A DNA stretch of 13,798 bases from contig JAEZBW010000470.1 of NCBI GenBank assembly GCA_023426765.1, positions 1-13,798 of the forward strand. The letters run 5' to 3'. This DNA comes from Bacillota bacterium. Its GTDB lineage: Bacteria > Bacillota > Clostridia > DSM-8532. Position numbers and translations under genes: made by a program. Shown here piece after piece: positions 12,135 to 13,798 of this stretch (its first letter is position 1; each line of letters starts with the position of its first letter). The notes below the pieces were generated by a model that was not told the DNA's origin, searched no databases, and saw only the letters and a list, made by a program, of their open reading frames with translations.

Positions 12135-13798
12135 ATGTGGCATATTCATAAAAATGCGGGCGAACGCTCATTGCTGTATACCACCGAAACTTTTGAGCAA
12201 TTCGAAGGACTATTGCAATTTTTTGAAAAATTGGACAACGAGGATGATGATACTTGGTGGGATAAGTTAGCTAATGAACTGGCGATTTCTGATGAATTGG
12301 GTGAAGTGTTTGGCACTTTAGAACACCGGGATGATACTGAATTCGAAGAGGAGTATGAAGAAGACGCTCCATTGACCGTTAAAGAGCAACAAATCGCACC
12401 GAGGGAGGCGATTATAACTATGGGAACAACTGGTAATGGCTTAGGTAATGAAGCATCGTTTGAAGTTGAAAAAGATATGCGAGTCTTGTTAAAGTCACCA
12501 AAGTCGGGCAAAGTATCAGTTCGGGATTACGTTGAGTCGATTACCGCCCGGTATCCTCTTCTCGGTATGGCTGTTCTTGAGGAATCCAGTCGTAAAGCGG
12601 TTGAAAAAACCGCCCTGGAGGCTATCCTGATTTTACTTAACCACAGTAAAGTCTATAGCTGGGCTTATCTTGCTATCTTTTTAACAATGGTTCAGTACGC
12701 TAAATGCTGGGAACGAGCCAGCAGCAATGGCTTCTGGCCGTACATATGCGAACAGTTCGGATACAAATACTCTCAACAAATTTATGATGTCCTCACCACC
12801 TCGGTGAAGGAAGCATGTCGAAGTTACAATCGTTTCTTTGTAGTCGATCCGAACGGGGACAATGGTTACTATTCCACCGTCCTGGCGCATTCCATCGCAC
12901 CGTGCAAGAGTTTCTATGCTCTATGCGACTTCCTTGTGAAGTTTTACAAAAACAATCTTGATTATTCTTTATATGAGGAAGATCCCGCCATCGGAAGAAT
13001 GGTAGGTGTCCTCCGCAACCGATGCCAAGGTGCAACCATCGAGCAGGATGAAGATATCAGAGGGAATGTCGGTGGTATTCAAGCAGGTCTTCGTGCATTA
13101 ATTATAAGTCGCCCCGGCTATATGAAACACCTCCTCACAAAGGTGATTCAAAAAATCGGTCTCCTGCTCTCTGGAAATGAACTACCCAGCAGTGACTATA
13201 TTGATATTCTCCTAACTCAGTGGTATATTGGAAAACTCACCGAGCCTACTATTAAGAGAAGTACACCGACCCATAAACGCACGACAGATATTGTGTTCTC
13301 CTACGGAAAAATTCGTATCGAGTATGTTCTTGACGACGATGGTGAGACTGCAATACGAATTCCATCCATCCGTCTGATAAGCCGTGACAATCCGATTCTG
13401 ACAATACGCTCAAACGGTGAGTTGGTCTATCAGTACACTATAGGTATATATGGCAACGACTATGCGGCGACCTCGGAGGAAGTGATCATCCCACTTTCGG
13501 ATATATCCGATGCGGATTTTACCGAGCTTGATGCCGAAATCACAATTAACGGAAAGCAAATCTATACATCTGGTAGTAGCTTGAGCGTTAAGGCTTTACT
13601 ATTTAAAGAAGGGAAGCTCCAAACAGGTAAAACCGTGGACGAGGGCAACTATATACTGTTTGCTCCCAAGTCCGTGAACATCAAGTTTCAAGGCAATGTC
13701 GAAAGACAACGTCGCTCCTATTTCGCCCAACTGTTTGACATCTATATTCAGGGTGAGATTTCGGTTTTTGCAGACGGTAGATTGCTCTTTTGCACGCG
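12135..13798 (+). CDS. Large unrecognised protein, 5' part (runs off the window)
   Basis: An uninterrupted frame from ATG 12135 to the end of the window, at least 554 residues with no stop. I do not recognise it. GAGGTG (12122-12127) precedes the start by seven bases. Residues 1-95 are strongly acidic (about 27 Asp/Glu to 7 Lys/Arg), beginning MWHIHKNAGERSLLY. Residues about 110-375 look alpha-helical and rich in aromatics, for example WPYICEQFGYKYSQQIYDVL and a later stretch RPGYMKHLLTKV. From about 380 onward the protein is beta-rich, with alternating strands such as DIVFSYGKIRIEYVLDD and GNYILFAPKSV. There is no signal peptide and no obvious membrane span. I saw no Walker motif, helicase motif, HNH or PD-(D/E)XK signature in the visible part. 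A second start, ATG 12420 (residue 96), has GGGAGG at 12403-12408 and could begin the conserved part. Placed after a truncated methyltransferase, it may be a defence component; that is inference only. Confidence 0.75.
   Translation, partial: MWHIHKNAGERSLLYTTETFEQFEGLLQFFEKLDNEDDDTWWDKLANELAISDELGEVFGTLEHRDDTEFEEEYEEDAPLTVKEQQIAPREAIITMGTTGNGLGNEASFEVEKDMRVLLKSPKSGKVSVRDYVESITARYPLLGMAVLEESSRKAVEKTALEAILILLNHSKVYSWAYLAIFLTMVQYAKCWERASSNGFWPYICEQFGYKYSQQIYDVLTTSVKEACRSYNRFFVVDPNGDNGYYSTVLAHSIAPCKSFYALCDFLVKFYKNNLDYSLYEEDPAIGRMVGVLRNRCQGATIEQDEDIRGNVGGIQAGLRALIISRPGYMKHLLTKVIQKIGLLLSGNELPSSDYIDILLTQWYIGKLTEPTIKRSTPTHKRTTDIVFSYGKIRIEYVLDDDGETAIRIPSIRLISRDNPILTIRSNGELVYQYTIGIYGNDYAATSEEVIIPLSDISDADFTELDAEITINGKQIYTSGSSLSVKALLFKEGKLQTGKTVDEGNYILFAPKSVNIKFQGNVERQRRSYFAQLFDIYIQGEISVFADGRLLFCT

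Noticed and set aside
12146..12511. 121-codon serine-rich minus-strand frame
   Set aside because: It is antisense to the acidic start of the large gene; Glu/Asp-rich DNA gives Ser-rich shadows.

Overview
The window looks like chromosomal DNA of a low-to-moderate-GC Firmicute of the class Clostridia. The signs are AGGAGG-type ribosome binding sites, a K124-type (group III-like) phosphofructokinase, clostridial-type PurE and PurN, a DUF2156 protein, an lmo0937-family mini-membrane protein and a UxaC uronate isomerase. No rRNA, tRNA, CRISPR array or insertion sequence was seen.

Layout. (1) 1-641: a rho-independent terminator, then the 3' half of a decayed trmL-like tRNA methyltransferase gene and an unexplained leader. 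(2) 642-2675: pfkA and a DUF2156 acyltransferase-like gene, probably co-transcribed. (3) 2676-3107: an intergenic stretch with a long palindromic repeat and a terminator whose stem overlaps the -35 box of a likely pur promoter. (4) 3108-6638: a compact purine operon purE-purM-purN-purD that ends in a bidirectional terminator. (5) 6723-7997 (minus): a lipoprotein with five degenerate 16-residue repeats. (6) 8227-8382: a 51-residue lmo0937-like membrane protein. (7) 8481-9434 (minus): L-lactate dehydrogenase with its own promoter and a leader inverted repeat. (8) 9734-11134: uxaC. (9) 11135 to the end: an accessory-looking region that starts with an inverted-repeat-rich non-coding stretch and a small minus-strand ORF. 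It then has a strong promoter, a truncated restriction-modification methyltransferase-like gene and a very large unrecognised gene that runs off the window.

The core part reads as housekeeping carbon and nucleotide metabolism. PFK feeds glycolysis, LDH reoxidises NADH at its end, and UxaC channels hexuronates (pectin sugars) toward KDG. PurE, PurM, PurN and PurD supply four steps of IMP synthesis, and the other pur genes must lie elsewhere.

The most interesting stretch is 11460-13798. Here a strong extended -10 promoter and near-perfect Shine-Dalgarno sites drive a methyltransferase gene cut off just before its expected catalytic region. It is followed by an open reading frame of at least 554 codons with an acidic N-terminus, a helical middle and a beta-rich C-terminal part. 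This is consistent with the edge of a defence island, but no function for the large protein can be stated from the sequence alone.
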